Source: Actinomycetota bacterium
GTDB taxonomy: Bacteria > Actinomycetota > Actinomycetes > Streptosporangiales > Streptosporangiaceae
NCBI GenBank assembly: GCA_003140115.1
Contig: PLIQ01000205.1
Coordinates: 1,835 to 22,527 of the forward strand
DNA length: 20,693 nucleotides
Direction of reading: 5' to 3'
Shown piece after piece: positions 1 to 7,498 of the stretch (position 1 is its first letter; each line of letters starts with the position of its first letter). The notes beneath the pieces were generated by a model that did no database searches, was not told the DNA's origin, and worked only from the letters and a program-made list of their open reading frames with translations. The position numbers were made by a program, and so were the translations under genes.

Positions 1-285
1 CGGCACACCAGCCCTGCGCGATTGCCGTGGGAGGTCAACAAGGTGCTCCTCGATGACGTGGCCACCGTCACCGACGACGAGATCGCCCAGGCGATGATGT
101 GGGCGTTCGACCACCTAAAGATCGTGGTGGAGCCGTCTGATGCGGTTGCGCTGGGCGCGCTCGCCGGTACGGGCCTACCGCCCGGTCCCGCTGGTGTCAT
201 CGTCTCTGGCGGTTCAGTTAACTACCGCACCTTCCGGGCCATCACAGTCGGACTCCCCAATGCGCTGGACCTAACGGTGGCCTGA
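1..285 (+). CDS. Fold-type II PLP enzyme, threonine dehydratase-like (3' end only)
   Basis: The frame is open from the first base, so this is the last 94 residues of a longer gene. The visible part resembles the C-terminal end of the catalytic domain of serine/threonine dehydratases. It has LPWEVNKVLLDDVATVTDDE, where the family usually has a stretch ending in VDDVVTVSDEEI, then VVEPSDAVALGALAG, then the VSGGSVNY strand corresponding to the family's VVLSGGN(V) phosphate-site strand. Such enzymes use pyridoxal phosphate to eliminate water and ammonia from hydroxyamino acids; some relatives are racemases or synthases, and the fragment cannot tell which. No ACT regulatory domain follows: the stop comes right after the catalytic domain, as in catabolic or biosynthetic short forms. 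The stop is one base before the GTG of the next gene, so the two are probably one operon with coupled translation. Confidence 0.8.
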   Translation, partial: RHTSPARLPWEVNKVLLDDVATVTDDEIAQAMMWAFDHLKIVVEPSDAVALGALAGTGLPPGPAGVIVSGGSVNYRTFRAITVGLPNALDLTVA

Positions 286-286
286 C

Positions 287-898
287 GTGCCCGTCCGACA
301 CCCGATCCCGTGGATCACCCAGTACGCCACGCCGTCCCTGATCGCCGCCGTCGCCTACGAGGGGCATCCGCCAGCCGACGACCCGCGATGGCGGGAAAGC
401 GGCGCGCCGGACCTGGAAGCATACGGACGCTGGTGTACCCGCCTGTGCGGCATGGCCTGCCTGCGGATGGCGCTGACCGCCCGCGACGGCGACGCCCCCA
501 GCCTCTTCGCCCTGCTCGACGGCTGCCTGGGCTACGGCGGATATATCGAAGAACCTGGAGGACGTGTCACCGGCCTGCTCTACCGGCAGTTCGCCGACTT
601 CACCCGCGACTGCTTCCACCTCCACGCTGACGTCATCACCGACCTCGACCCGGCCCGGATTACTCGCGAACTCGACCAGGGCAGGCTCGTCATGGCGTCG
701 GTGCACAAGGAGATCCGCAGGCCCGAACACGATCCCCCCGCAAGCGGCGGCCACCTCGTCCTGGTCACCGGCCACGCCAACGAGCAGGTCACCTTCTGCA
801 ACCCGTCAGGCCACACCCCGCAGGCAGGCGTCGCTACCTTGCCGATGAATACCTTCGACCGCTTCGCGGCCCACCGCGGAATTGCCCTCCATGTCTAG
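287..898 (+). CDS. C39-like cysteine peptidase fold protein
   Basis: A 203-residue protein starting with GTG one base after the upstream stop. It has the three landmarks of papain-like C39/bacteriocin-peptidase folds: a cysteine helix RLCGMACLRM (Cys54 as candidate nucleophile), a histidine strand GGHLVLVTGH (His156), and FCNPSGH with Asn172 in the place of the usual Asp/Asn. There is no signal peptide or membrane segment, so it is predicted to be cytoplasmic. Classical C39 domains trim double-glycine leaders and are fused to ABC transporters; this one stands alone. Its coupling to a PLP amino-acid enzyme suggests a role in making or processing a small peptide or amino-acid derivative, which is inference from context. 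A non-proteolytic transglutaminase- or acyltransferase-like role is also possible. It ends convergently with the YVTN remnant, the two stop codons overlapping in a CTAG. Confidence 0.7.
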   Translation: MPVRHPIPWITQYATPSLIAAVAYEGHPPADDPRWRESGAPDLEAYGRWCTRLCGMACLRMALTARDGDAPSLFALLDGCLGYGGYIEEPGGRVTGLLYRQFADFTRDCFHLHADVITDLDPARITRELDQGRLVMASVHKEIRRPEHDPPASGGHLVLVTGHANEQVTFCNPSGHTPQAGVATLPMNTFDRFAAHRGIALHV

Positions 899-1116
899 GC
901 TCCATCGCGGCTAGATCCAGTCCCGGTGCCGGTCAGCGGGTTGACCGCGACCCCGTACGGGCCGCTGCCGACGGGGATGGTGGCGGTGGCCGCCGGGACT
1001 GCGGCGGCGGCCGGCGCTGCCAGGGCCAGCGCCAGGAAACTGATCGCGGCAGGCACGGCGAACCGGGTCCCCAGACGGCGCCGGACCGCGGATAGGCAGA
1101 TATTCAGGCTGGCCAT
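895..1116 (-). pseudogene. Truncated secreted YVTN beta-propeller protein (N-terminal remnant)
   Basis: A 73-residue reading frame with a convincing start: ATG preceded by AAAGGGA on the minus strand, then an Arg-rich n-region, the hydrophobic core ISFLALALAAPAAAA and an Ala-rich cleavage region. Immediately after comes ATIPVGSGPYGVAVNPLTG, which matches the first half of the YVTN/YncE-type beta-propeller repeat (normally continued by a TVYVTN strand). At about position 927 the similarity stops and the frame runs only ten residues more before a stop that overlaps the stop of the convergent C39-like gene. Intact family members carry many such repeats and run to several hundred residues, so this is a 3'-deleted gene. 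Expression may persist, but a folded propeller cannot form. Confidence 0.65.
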
Positions 1117-1465
1117 CCTGGTATCCCTTTCTGCGGCGCCGGGTGCTCGGCGGGAGCCCCCCGCTGATCGCTGGAGTACTTTTTTGGCTACTTATAGTAA
1201 CCGACAGTGGCGGGCGCCTGCGGTTACGCTGCGTGTGGTGGCCGGGCACGGTCTAGCCGAGCGCTCCGGCCAGGAGGCGATGATCTCCACCGTGAGCCAG
1301 GCGAACGGTACCCACGGGACCCGGAAACCTAGCGGCCCGGCTCCGGCCGGACCGGAGTGCAGATCGACTCTGTCCCCACCGGCCGCCGCGCGGGTGAATC
1401 GTGTGCTGCGTGCAGAACGTCCAGTTCGGGCTCACGCTTTCATCGCCGGGCGTGAGAATGTGCTT
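1117..1465. other. Intergenic region between divergent YVTN remnant and STAND gene
   Basis: About 350 bases without a clear gene. An A/T-rich patch at 1180-1200 (a run of T, then TTATAGTAAC) is a plausible promoter zone; TATAGT at 1193-1198 could be a plus-strand -10 box, but no good -35 partner lies 17 bases upstream. The frame of the downstream NTPase is open through this whole interval. In-frame ATG at 1280 has AGGAGG only two bases before it, too close for a normal ribosome binding site. Residues read at about 1390-1465 (ARVNRVLRAERPV) faintly recall the recognition-helix region of XRE domains, possibly a decayed N-terminal extension. Confidence 0.4.
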
Positions 1466-4315
1466 ATGGTGGCAAATGCCCGCCCGGCTGGGCGGTGGGA
1501 GCCGGCCGAGCTGGGTGTGCACCCGGTGGCGGGCGGCGGGCCGGACGGGTCGATGCCGGTGTATGTGCGCCGACCGCATGATGAGCTGCTGCGGCTGGTG
1601 CTGGACCCGGAGGTGGCCGGCAGCCGGCTGATCGTGGTTCGTGGCGAGGCTTGCGCTGGCAAGTCGCGCGCCGCCTATGAGGCGGTGGCAGGCCGGCTTG
1701 CGGACTGGCCGCTGGAGTATCCGTCGACCGCTGCCGCGCTTGTGGCGCGGCTGGAAGCCGGGATCCCGGCCCGGACCGTGCTGTGGCTGGGTGAGCTGTG
1801 CCGGTATGCCGACGCCGACGGTGGCGCGGCGGCGCTGAGCGGCCTGGCCGAACTGCTGGACGGCGAAGGCCACCTGATTATTACGACCGTGTGGCCCCAG
1901 CACTGGGAGGCCTACGTGACAGCGGCGGGCGCCAGGCGCGGCGCCAGCGATCCGGCCCGGATGGCCGGACAACTGATGGCCGGGCTTGACGAGATCGCCT
2001 TGTACTTTGAGCCCAGTCCCGCCCACGGCGGGATCATCGACGTCCCGGCCCGGTTCACCGCCGGCGAGCTGACGACCGCGGCCGCTAGCGGCGACCCGGT
2101 GCTGGCTGCCGCGGCGGCCGCCGCCGGACCGGACGGGCAGCTCACCCAGTACCTGGCGGGGGGCCGTGGCCTGCTACGCAGGTACCACGGCCCCGGCGGC
2201 GACTCCTACGGCCAGGCGATCATCACGGCGGCGATGGACGCGGCCCGGCTGGGCTACGCCGGCCCGCTGCCCGCCGCGGTCGTGCAGGACGCCGCGGCCG
2301 GCTATCTGGCTGGCGTCCCGGCGGCCGGCGCAAGCAGGCGTGCGGCCGCTCTGGCCTGGGCCAGCGCTGAGTTCGATGGTGCGCTCCGCGCGCTGGAGCC
2401 GGTTCCGCCCTCGGCCGGCGTCGGCCCGGCCGGCTACCGCATCGCGGGCTACCTTGACCAGTACGGTCGCCGCACCCGCCAGGACCAGCTGGTCCCAGCC
2501 TCTGTCTGGGGCGCCCTGATCACCGGGTCCGCCGCAGGCAGCGCCGGCGATCTGGCTCGGGTCGCCCAGGCGGCTCGGGACCGTGGCCTCTACCGTTACG
2601 CGGCTGCCCTGTGGACCGCCGCGGTCAGCGTGGGGAGCGCCGACGCGGCTGGCCGGCTGGTCGCCCACCTGCGCGAAGCCAGCCCGGGTGACGCCGCGGC
2701 CGCCGGCCGGTGGGCCGTCGACCGCATCCGCCTTGACGACCCCTCTGACCTGGCGCGGCTGCTAGAAGAACTGCGCGCGGTCGACGCGGATGGCGCGGTG
2801 CAGGCCCTGCTGGCCCGGCACCCGGCCGGCCAGGTCAACGTCGACCGCCGCTGGGAGGCCGTCGAACTACTGAGGGCACTGCACGGGGCCGGGGCGGCCG
2901 GGGCAGTCGATATCCTCGCCGCCCGCATCGTGGCGGACGACAGCCTCGAGGACCTGCCATCCGTCGCCTCGCTGCTGGTGGCGTTGCACGCGGCGGGCGC
3001 CACCGACGCGATCCATGCCCTGGTGGCCCGGGACCCCGCCCGCCACGCCGACCCGCAGGAGCCGAAGGAAGTCGCTGTGCTGCTTGAGGCACTGCATGCG
3101 GCCGGCGCGCAGGGCCCGGCCCGGGCCCTGGCCACCTGGGCCGCCAGCAACGTTGAACTCCAGTCCTTGCAGTCCCTCGCCCGGCTGGTGAAGGCGCTCC
3201 ACGCAGTCGGCGCCGACGACGCACTCCAGACTCTGCTGACCCGCGACCCCGCCAGCCTCGACGACCCGTGGGGAGCCGCCGCGCTCCTGGCTGAGCTGCG
3301 CGCGGCGGGTGCCAGCGAGGCAGTACAGGCCCTGCTCGCCCGTGGACCGGGCAGCGACGTCGAGTACGCGGATGCCGTGGCCTGGCTGCTGGAAGAACTG
3401 CGCGCGGCGGACGCCGGCGAGGCGATCCAGACCCTGCTCGCCCGCAACCCCGCGAGCCACGTCGGCGTCTACGACCTGCAAGACGTCGTTCGGCTGGCGG
3501 CGGAGCTGCACGCGGCCGGGGACACCGAGGCGGTGCAGACGCTGGCCAGCCGGGCGACCGAGTTCGCCGACCTCGACGACCCGGGGTACCTAGCTGAGCG
3601 CCTGCAGGGGTTCCGCGCGGCCGGCGCCGGCGAGGCAGTCCGGATCGCGCTGGCCCGCGACCCCGCCGGCCGCGCCTTCCTTGACGACTCCGGCGAGGTG
3701 GCCTGGCTGCTCGAGGAACTGCGTGCCGCCGGGGCCGACGACGCGGTGCGGACGCTGCTGGCCCGCAACCCGGCCAGCCAGGTCCGTCTCGACGATCTGC
3801 ATGGCGTCGCCCGGCTGCTGCGGGCCCTGCGCGCGGCCGGAGCGCACGAGGCGGTGACATCACTGGCCACCCGCGCCGCCGAGGGAGTCAGCCTGGAGGA
3901 TCCTCTGGGCGCCGGCCAGTTGCTTGAGGAACTGCATGCGGCCGGGGCCGACGACGCGCTCCGGGCCTTGCTGGCCCGCAACCCCGGCGCCCGGGTGTCC
4001 CTCGGCGCGAATCAGCAGCGGGGCGTCGCCCGGCTGTTGACGGCGCTGCGCACGGCCGGGGCCGGCCAGGCGGCCCGGACGCTGGCCGGCCGGGCCGCCA
4101 ACGCGGGGATGTTCGAGCTGACGCAGGACCGGGCCAACTACCCGTTCGGGCGCGAGCCAGACGGCGCTGCGGCGCCGCCGTGGCGCTGGGCGGAGCCCCT
4201 TCCGCACCCAGACGGAGCACCAGCCGGGCTATCCAGTCAGGCGCCCGCCACCTGTACCTGGCCAGGTTCAGGAAGTGCCGACCCCGATCCGGGCGAAGGT
4301 AAATCCCGAACCTGA
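1466..4315 (+). CDS. STAND-like P-loop NTPase with ~13 tandem 35-residue helical repeats
   Basis: A 949-residue protein if started at ATG 1466 (weak GTGAG nine bases upstream). The N-terminal NTPase has Walker A GEACAGKS (K66, S67), a Walker B-like strand RTVLWLGEL (E110) and a sensor-like strand HLIITTVWPQHW at 136-147. This order is typical of actinobacterial STAND-type proteins. A linker domain (about 190-430) carries conserved-looking blocks such as YGQAIITAAMDA. Residues 432-890 are about thirteen degenerate 33-38-residue repeats of the form LLEELRAAGADDAVRTLLAR followed by NPASQVRLDD-like loops. They are probably paired helices like TPR or HEAT. The end, NYPFGREPDG..PPWRW, resembles the C-terminus of this family; the last ~45 residues look unconserved and may be read-through past a lost stop. 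STAND proteins act as ligand-triggered switches or scaffolds; the partner is unknown. Earlier starts (1280) are possible. Confidence 0.8.
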   Translation: MVANARPAGRWEPAELGVHPVAGGGPDGSMPVYVRRPHDELLRLVLDPEVAGSRLIVVRGEACAGKSRAAYEAVAGRLADWPLEYPSTAAALVARLEAGIPARTVLWLGELCRYADADGGAAALSGLAELLDGEGHLIITTVWPQHWEAYVTAAGARRGASDPARMAGQLMAGLDEIALYFEPSPAHGGIIDVPARFTAGELTTAAASGDPVLAAAAAAAGPDGQLTQYLAGGRGLLRRYHGPGGDSYGQAIITAAMDAARLGYAGPLPAAVVQDAAAGYLAGVPAAGASRRAAALAWASAEFDGALRALEPVPPSAGVGPAGYRIAGYLDQYGRRTRQDQLVPASVWGALITGSAAGSAGDLARVAQAARDRGLYRYAAALWTAAVSVGSADAAGRLVAHLREASPGDAAAAGRWAVDRIRLDDPSDLARLLEELRAVDADGAVQALLARHPAGQVNVDRRWEAVELLRALHGAGAAGAVDILAARIVADDSLEDLPSVASLLVALHAAGATDAIHALVARDPARHADPQEPKEVAVLLEALHAAGAQGPARALATWAASNVELQSLQSLARLVKALHAVGADDALQTLLTRDPASLDDPWGAAALLAELRAAGASEAVQALLARGPGSDVEYADAVAWLLEELRAADAGEAIQTLLARNPASHVGVYDLQDVVRLAAELHAAGDTEAVQTLASRATEFADLDDPGYLAERLQGFRAAGAGEAVRIALARDPAGRAFLDDSGEVAWLLEELRAAGADDAVRTLLARNPASQVRLDDLHGVARLLRALRAAGAHEAVTSLATRAAEGVSLEDPLGAGQLLEELHAAGADDALRALLARNPGARVSLGANQQRGVARLLTALRTAGAGQAARTLAGRAANAGMFELTQDRANYPFGREPDGAAAPPWRWAEPLPHPDGAPAGLSSQAPATCTWPGSGSADPDPGEGKSRT

Positions 4316-4528
4316 TGGTATGCACCACGAGCAACATGGCGACGGCCGCCCGGCGCCCGCTATCCACCGCGCATCTCCTTGCCGCTGCCGGCCGGTCAGC
4401 CGATCGCGCGCTCACCAGCGGGTGCAACCCAGCCGTTCGGGCAGGTATGCCGGAACTGGCTGGCCAAGGTACCCGGAGCCGGAGACGCAAGACGTGGCCT
4501 CTCATCTGACCGCTTACGGCCAGCAATC
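4316..4528. other. Intergenic, no gene seen
   Basis: Short frames here lack ribosome binding sites and recognisable motifs on either strand. The only supported signal before the next gene is the promoter that follows at 4529-4557. Confidence 0.5.
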
Positions 4529-4557
4529 TTGACTTAGTGTGGCCAGCGGTCTAGATG
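4529..4557 (+). promoter_or_regulatory. Housekeeping-type promoter for the phosphoesterase gene
   Basis: TTGACT (4529-4534), a 17-base spacer, and TAGATG (4552-4557). This fits the actinobacterial vegetative sigma consensus (TTGAC-N16-18-TAGRRT) except for the last base. It would start transcription near 4564 and give a leader of roughly 75 bases before ATG 4641. Confidence 0.55.
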
Positions 4558-4640
4558 CGGGGGCGGCGTGCCGGGCCGGGTTCGCTCACGGCTGACGCTG
4601 ATGCCGGGCGGCGGCAGCCGCCAGGGTCGAGAATGGCAGC

Positions 4641-5420
4641 ATGGCATACCGGCGGGCGGCCCTGGTGGCGGTGCTTGCCGACGTCCACGGCAACCTCCCA
4701 GCGCTCAGCGCAGTGCTCGCGGAGCCCGACGTCGCAGCCGCGGATGCTGTGGTGCTGCTGGGTGATATCGCGCTGGGGCCGATGCCCGCGCAGACCCTGG
4801 AGGTGCTGGCGGGGCTGGGCGAGCGGGCGATCTGGGTGCACGGCAACTGCGAGCGGGAGATGGTTGCCGCCTTTGACGGCGTAACGGTGCCCGGCCCGAA
4901 CGGCCCGCAGGCTTCCGCGATCGCCGCGCTGATCAGCCGGCGGCACCGCGACCTGCTGGATCGCCTGCCACTGACCGTGACCCTGGAGATCGACGGCCTT
5001 GGCGTTTGCGGGTTCTGTCATGCCTCGCCGCGCCGCGATGACGAAATGCTGCTGGTCGACAGCCCGGTGCAACGCTGGGACGCGGCCCTGTCCGGGCTCG
5101 GCGCCGAGGTCGGGACGGTCGTCTGCGGGCACACCCACATGCCGTTCGACCGGCTCGCCGCCGGGCGCCGGGTCGTCAACCCGGGCAGCGTCGGCATGCC
5201 TTACGGCCCGCCAGGTGCGCACTGGGCCCTGCTGGGGCAAGGTATCTGGCTGCGCCGTACCCGCTACGACACCGCGGCAGCTGCCGAGGTGATCGAGGCC
5301 AGCGGGTACCCCGACGGCGCGGCGTGGGCCCGCGAGTACGTGCTTCACCACTACTCCGATACCGAGGCCCTCACGGCGTTCACCGAGATCGCCGGCCAGC
5401 AGGAAGGCCCGGCGCGGTAA
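4641..5420 (+). CDS. Calcineurin-like metallophosphoesterase (YfcE/MJ0936-type)
   Basis: A 259-residue cytoplasmic phosphoesterase of the Metallophos_2 type. All dimetal-site motifs are visible in order: DVHGN (D14, H16), LGDI (D42), HGNCE (N69), CHASP (H127) and GHTHMP (H164, H166), followed by the NPGSVGMP signature at 180-187. Members hydrolyse phosphodiesters or small phosphate esters using two divalent metals; the natural substrate of this subgroup is usually unknown. The length is normal for the family and no residue is missing. The C-terminal 70 residues (about 190-259) form a cap with no catalytic motif. The start is the ATG nearest the first strand; upstream pairing to 16S rRNA is weak. 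It appears monocistronic, with its own promoter at 4529-4557. Confidence 0.85.
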   Translation: MAYRRAALVAVLADVHGNLPALSAVLAEPDVAAADAVVLLGDIALGPMPAQTLEVLAGLGERAIWVHGNCEREMVAAFDGVTVPGPNGPQASAIAALISRRHRDLLDRLPLTVTLEIDGLGVCGFCHASPRRDDEMLLVDSPVQRWDAALSGLGAEVGTVVCGHTHMPFDRLAAGRRVVNPGSVGMPYGPPGAHWALLGQGIWLRRTRYDTAAAAEVIEASGYPDGAAWAREYVLHHYSDTEALTAFTEIAGQQEGPAR

Positions 5421-5485
5421 CGGCCTGATCTGCACCCAGCTGAGCAGCAACCGCCGGGCCCGCCACGCCGAGCCGAATCGGTGTG

Positions 5486-5570
5486 GCTGGCCGGTTGCCG
5501 TAGATTCACCGCAAGCTAGCTGACCGGTTGCCGTTGAATCGCCGCAAGCTGGCTGGCTAACCGTTGCCGT
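5486..5570. repeat. 33-bp tandem repeat, about 2.5 copies
   Basis: Copy 1 at 5486-5518 and copy 2 at 5519-5551 match at 28 of 33 positions; a partial, two-base-expanded third copy runs 5552-5570. The core is CCGGTTGCCGTNGANTC followed by CCGCAAGCT. It lies in non-coding DNA between the phosphoesterase and a phosphatase remnant. Confidence 0.75.
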
Positions 5571-5664
5571 CCGTTCGGGAGCCCGCCGCCTTACCGTCGC
5601 CTGTTCCCGCTAACCAGGACTCATCAGGCGTACGGCGGCCGATTGTGCGTTTCCCGGAGGGATT

Positions 5665-5915
5665 ATGCGAGTCAGAAACCTGCTAGCGGTTATGGCTGCG
5701 CGGTCTCGGCCTCGGGCCTGAGCCAGGTGTATGCCGGTGCCGCATCGGCTGCTTACTTCGGCGTGCCGAACAGTGACCCCAGGCACCCGGTCATCTTCGG
5801 GATCGTGCAGTACGGCGTGGTCTACGCGGACGGGCCCGACATCGCTCAGCATGGCGGCGCTGTTTTCCAGGACCTCAGCATCCCGATCCTGGTGGTCCTG
5901 CCTGGCCTGCACTGA
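5665..5915 (+). pseudogene. Remnant of a secreted alkaline phosphatase-family protein
   Basis: An ATG at 5665 follows GGAGG and begins MRVRNLLAVMAA, a signal-peptide-like start, but that frame stops after 18 codons. In another frame, open to 5915, the DNA encodes FGVPNSDPRHPVIFGIVQYG, then GVVYADGPDIAQHGG and FQDLSIPILVVLPG. This matches the C-terminal part of the alkaline phosphatase/type I phosphodiesterase superfamily, where a conserved HGG holds a metal-binding histidine and is followed by a DxxVPLLVSGP-like strand. Most of the protein, including the N-terminal nucleophile region, is missing, so an internal deletion with frame change fused the two ends. No function is expected. The reading of the first 18 codons as the same gene's start is inference. 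Confidence 0.55.
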
Positions 5916-5949
5916 CCGGGCGCCTCGTAAGGCGCTGACGTTCGGTCCG

Positions 5950-6018
5950 GGGCCGTGGGCTGACACCACGGGCCGTTCGGTTCAAAAGAATTTCAATGAT
6001 GCCGAACGGCCCGTGGTC
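5950..6018. repeat. Hairpin element, copy A
   Basis: A perfect 16-bp inverted repeat, ACCACGGGCCGTTCGG at 5965-5980 and its complement at 6002-6017, with a 21-base A/T-rich loop. A third arm, GGCCGTGGG (5951 onward), can pair with the left arm instead, giving two mutually exclusive hairpins. A close copy lies at 17126-17189. It sits about 35 bases after the phosphatase remnant's stop, so it may serve as a terminator, but the cross-copy conservation of the loop points to a dispersed element. Confidence 0.75.
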
Positions 6019-6307
6019 TTACGGTCCGGCAAGGTCGCGGCGCTCCGGTCCGCCGACCGCGCACCACGCGGAACTACGCGGTTGCCTACGAGATCACGTG
6101 ATTCGGGGACACGCCCTGCACCAATTCCGTAAAACCGGCAGCGGGTTCGACGCTCTCCTGGTCATCTACTTCCCGGCCGCCGCGCCAGAAGACCTCATCG
6201 AAGGACACCGCCAGCATCTGGTCGTGGAATTCACCGACTGGATCACCGCAGCCGGTCTATCACACGGCCGGGCCAGCCACTCCCCCGTCCCACTCGTCGT
6301 GACCTGA
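5996..6307 (+). CDS. Hypothetical protein or fragment
   Basis: A 103-residue frame whose nominal ATG lies in the loop of the hairpin element and has no ribosome binding site. The first third reads like non-coding sequence. From about GTG 6098 on, codon use becomes genome-like and the protein looks real: HALHQFRKTGSGFDALLVIY, then EDLIEGHRQHLVVEFTDWI and PVPLVVT at the end. I do not recognise the family. It may be the C-terminal end of a gene whose 5' part was lost when the hairpin element or a deletion arrived. No signal peptide or membrane segment is present. It converges on the transaldolase gene. Confidence 0.35.
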   Translation: MMPNGPWSYGPARSRRSGPPTAHHAELRGCLRDHVIRGHALHQFRKTGSGFDALLVIYFPAAAPEDLIEGHRQHLVVEFTDWITAAGLSHGRASHSPVPLVVT

Positions 6308-6353
6308 ACAGAACACTAAAGGGCCGTGAACCGCCAGCTCGTGCTACGCCGAG

Positions 6354-7475
6354 TTACCGTGACCGATGCCATTCGGCTGCGACGGTAGCGCCCAGCTCAC
6401 TCCAGCTCTTCTCGAACTTGTCCAGCCCGTCTCGTTCCAGGTATTCGGTGACGTCATCGAAATCGATGCCCACTGCCGCGAGCCGATCCAGGAAACTGCG
6501 GTTGCCGTCGCAGCTTCCGGTCAAGGTGTCGCTACTGACCTGGCCGTGGTCGGCGAAGGCTTCCAGGGTCGCGCCTGGCATGGTGTTGACGGTGCCGGGC
6601 GCGATCAGCCCGGCAACGTACTTGGTGTCCGGGTAGGCGGGATTCTTGACTCCAGTGGAGGCCCACAGCGGCCGCTGCGGCCGTGCGCCGAGGCGGGCCA
6701 GCTGCTGCCAGCGCTCCCCAGCGGTCAGTTGCTCGTGAGCCTGGTAGGCCTGGCGGGCGTTGGCTATCGCGGCCAAGCCCTTCAGCGCGGCGGCTTCGGG
6801 CGTGCCGAGGTGGTCCAGGCGTGTATCGACCTCCGTGTCCACCCGAGAGATGAAGAAGGAGGCTACCGACCTGATCGAGGTGAGGTCCCGGCCGGCGGCA
6901 TGAGCCTGTTCCAGGCCGCTGAGGTAGGCGTCCATGACGGCGCGGTACCGGTCCAGGGAGAAGATCAGCGTCACGTTGACGCTGATGCCCTGGCTGATCA
7001 CCTCCGTGATCGCGGCCAACCCTTCCTGCGTGGCGGGAATCTTGATGTATAGGTTGTCCCGGTTCACTGTCGTCCACAACCTGCGGGCCATCTCGACGGT
7101 AGCGGCAGTGTCACGGCTCAGCCGCGGGTCTACCTCGATGGACACGCACCCGTCCAGGCCGGCCGTCTGCGCGTGTACCGGGGCCAGGACGTCGCATGCG
7201 GCGCGGACGTCGTCGGTGGTCACGGTGAGCACGGCGGTGTCGACGTCTACGTTGAGGGCGGCCAGGTAAGCCAGCTGGTCGTTGTAGAGGTCGCCCCGGG
7301 CCAGGGCGGAGGCGAAAATCGTCGGGTTCGTGGTCACTCCGACGACGTGGCGGGCAGCGACGAGCGACTGCAGGCCGCCGCCGGCCAGCAGCTCGCGGGA
7401 TAGGTCATCCAGCCAGATTGCCACCCCCGCGGCGGCCAGGTCGCCCAGCGGGTCATGCTCCGGGTGGTGAGTCAT
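6354..7475 (-). CDS. tal: Transaldolase
   Basis: A 373-residue transaldolase of the long actinobacterial type. It transfers a dihydroxyacetone unit between sugar phosphates in the non-oxidative pentose phosphate pathway, through a Schiff base on a lysine. Visible motifs are [11 protein letters not shown] (44-54), SIEVDPRLS (112-120), the active-site strand LYIKIPAT with Lys145, and [17 protein letters not shown] near the C-terminus. Length is normal. The frame stays open far upstream through the catalase gene, but the start is fixed by ATG 7475, which has GGAGG five bases before it and begins [13 protein letters not shown]. It lies 23 bases after the catalase stop on the same strand, so the two are almost certainly co-transcribed. 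More often tal sits beside tkt, zwf or pgi; the catalase partner is unusual. Confidence 0.93.
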   Translation of the reverse strand: MTHHPEHDPLGDLAAAGVAIWLDDLSRELLAGGGLQSLVAARHVVGVTTNPTIFASALARGDLYNDQLAYLAALNVDVDTAVLTVTTDDVRAACDVLAPVHAQTAGLDGCVSIEVDPRLSRDTAATVEMARRLWTTVNRDNLYIKIPATQEGLAAITEVISQGISVNVTLIFSLDRYRAVMDAYLSGLEQAHAAGRDLTSIRSVASFFISRVDTEVDTRLDHLGTPEAAALKGLAAIANARQAYQAHEQLTAGERWQQLARLGARPQRPLWASTGVKNPAYPDTKYVAGLIAPGTVNTMPGATLEAFADHGQVSSDTLTGSCDGNRSFLDRLAAVGIDFDDVTEYLERDGLDKFEKSWSELGATVAAEWHRSR

Positions 7476-7498
7476 GCGGGCCTCCGTTCGGCAGGTTG

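Noticed and set aside
926..1465. Start of the STAND NTPase at 926
   Set aside because: It runs antisense through the signal-peptide gene at 895-1116, has no ribosome binding site, and its protein sequence is low-complexity.
2596..3981. Several long minus-strand open frames opposite the STAND gene
   Set aside because: They are Arg/Ala/Ser-rich shadows produced by the G/C-biased third positions of the repeat-coding strand; none has a ribosome binding site or motif.
2755..4090. CRISPR-like or DNA-level direct repeats
   Set aside because: The periodicity is the protein repeat of about 35 codons with diverged DNA; there are no short identical repeats with spacers.
3888..4526. Minus-strand frame containing HTIRFGIYLRPDRGRHFLN
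   Set aside because: The short segment looks protein-like, but the frame lacks a ribosome binding site and mostly mirrors the STAND tail; kept only as a note.
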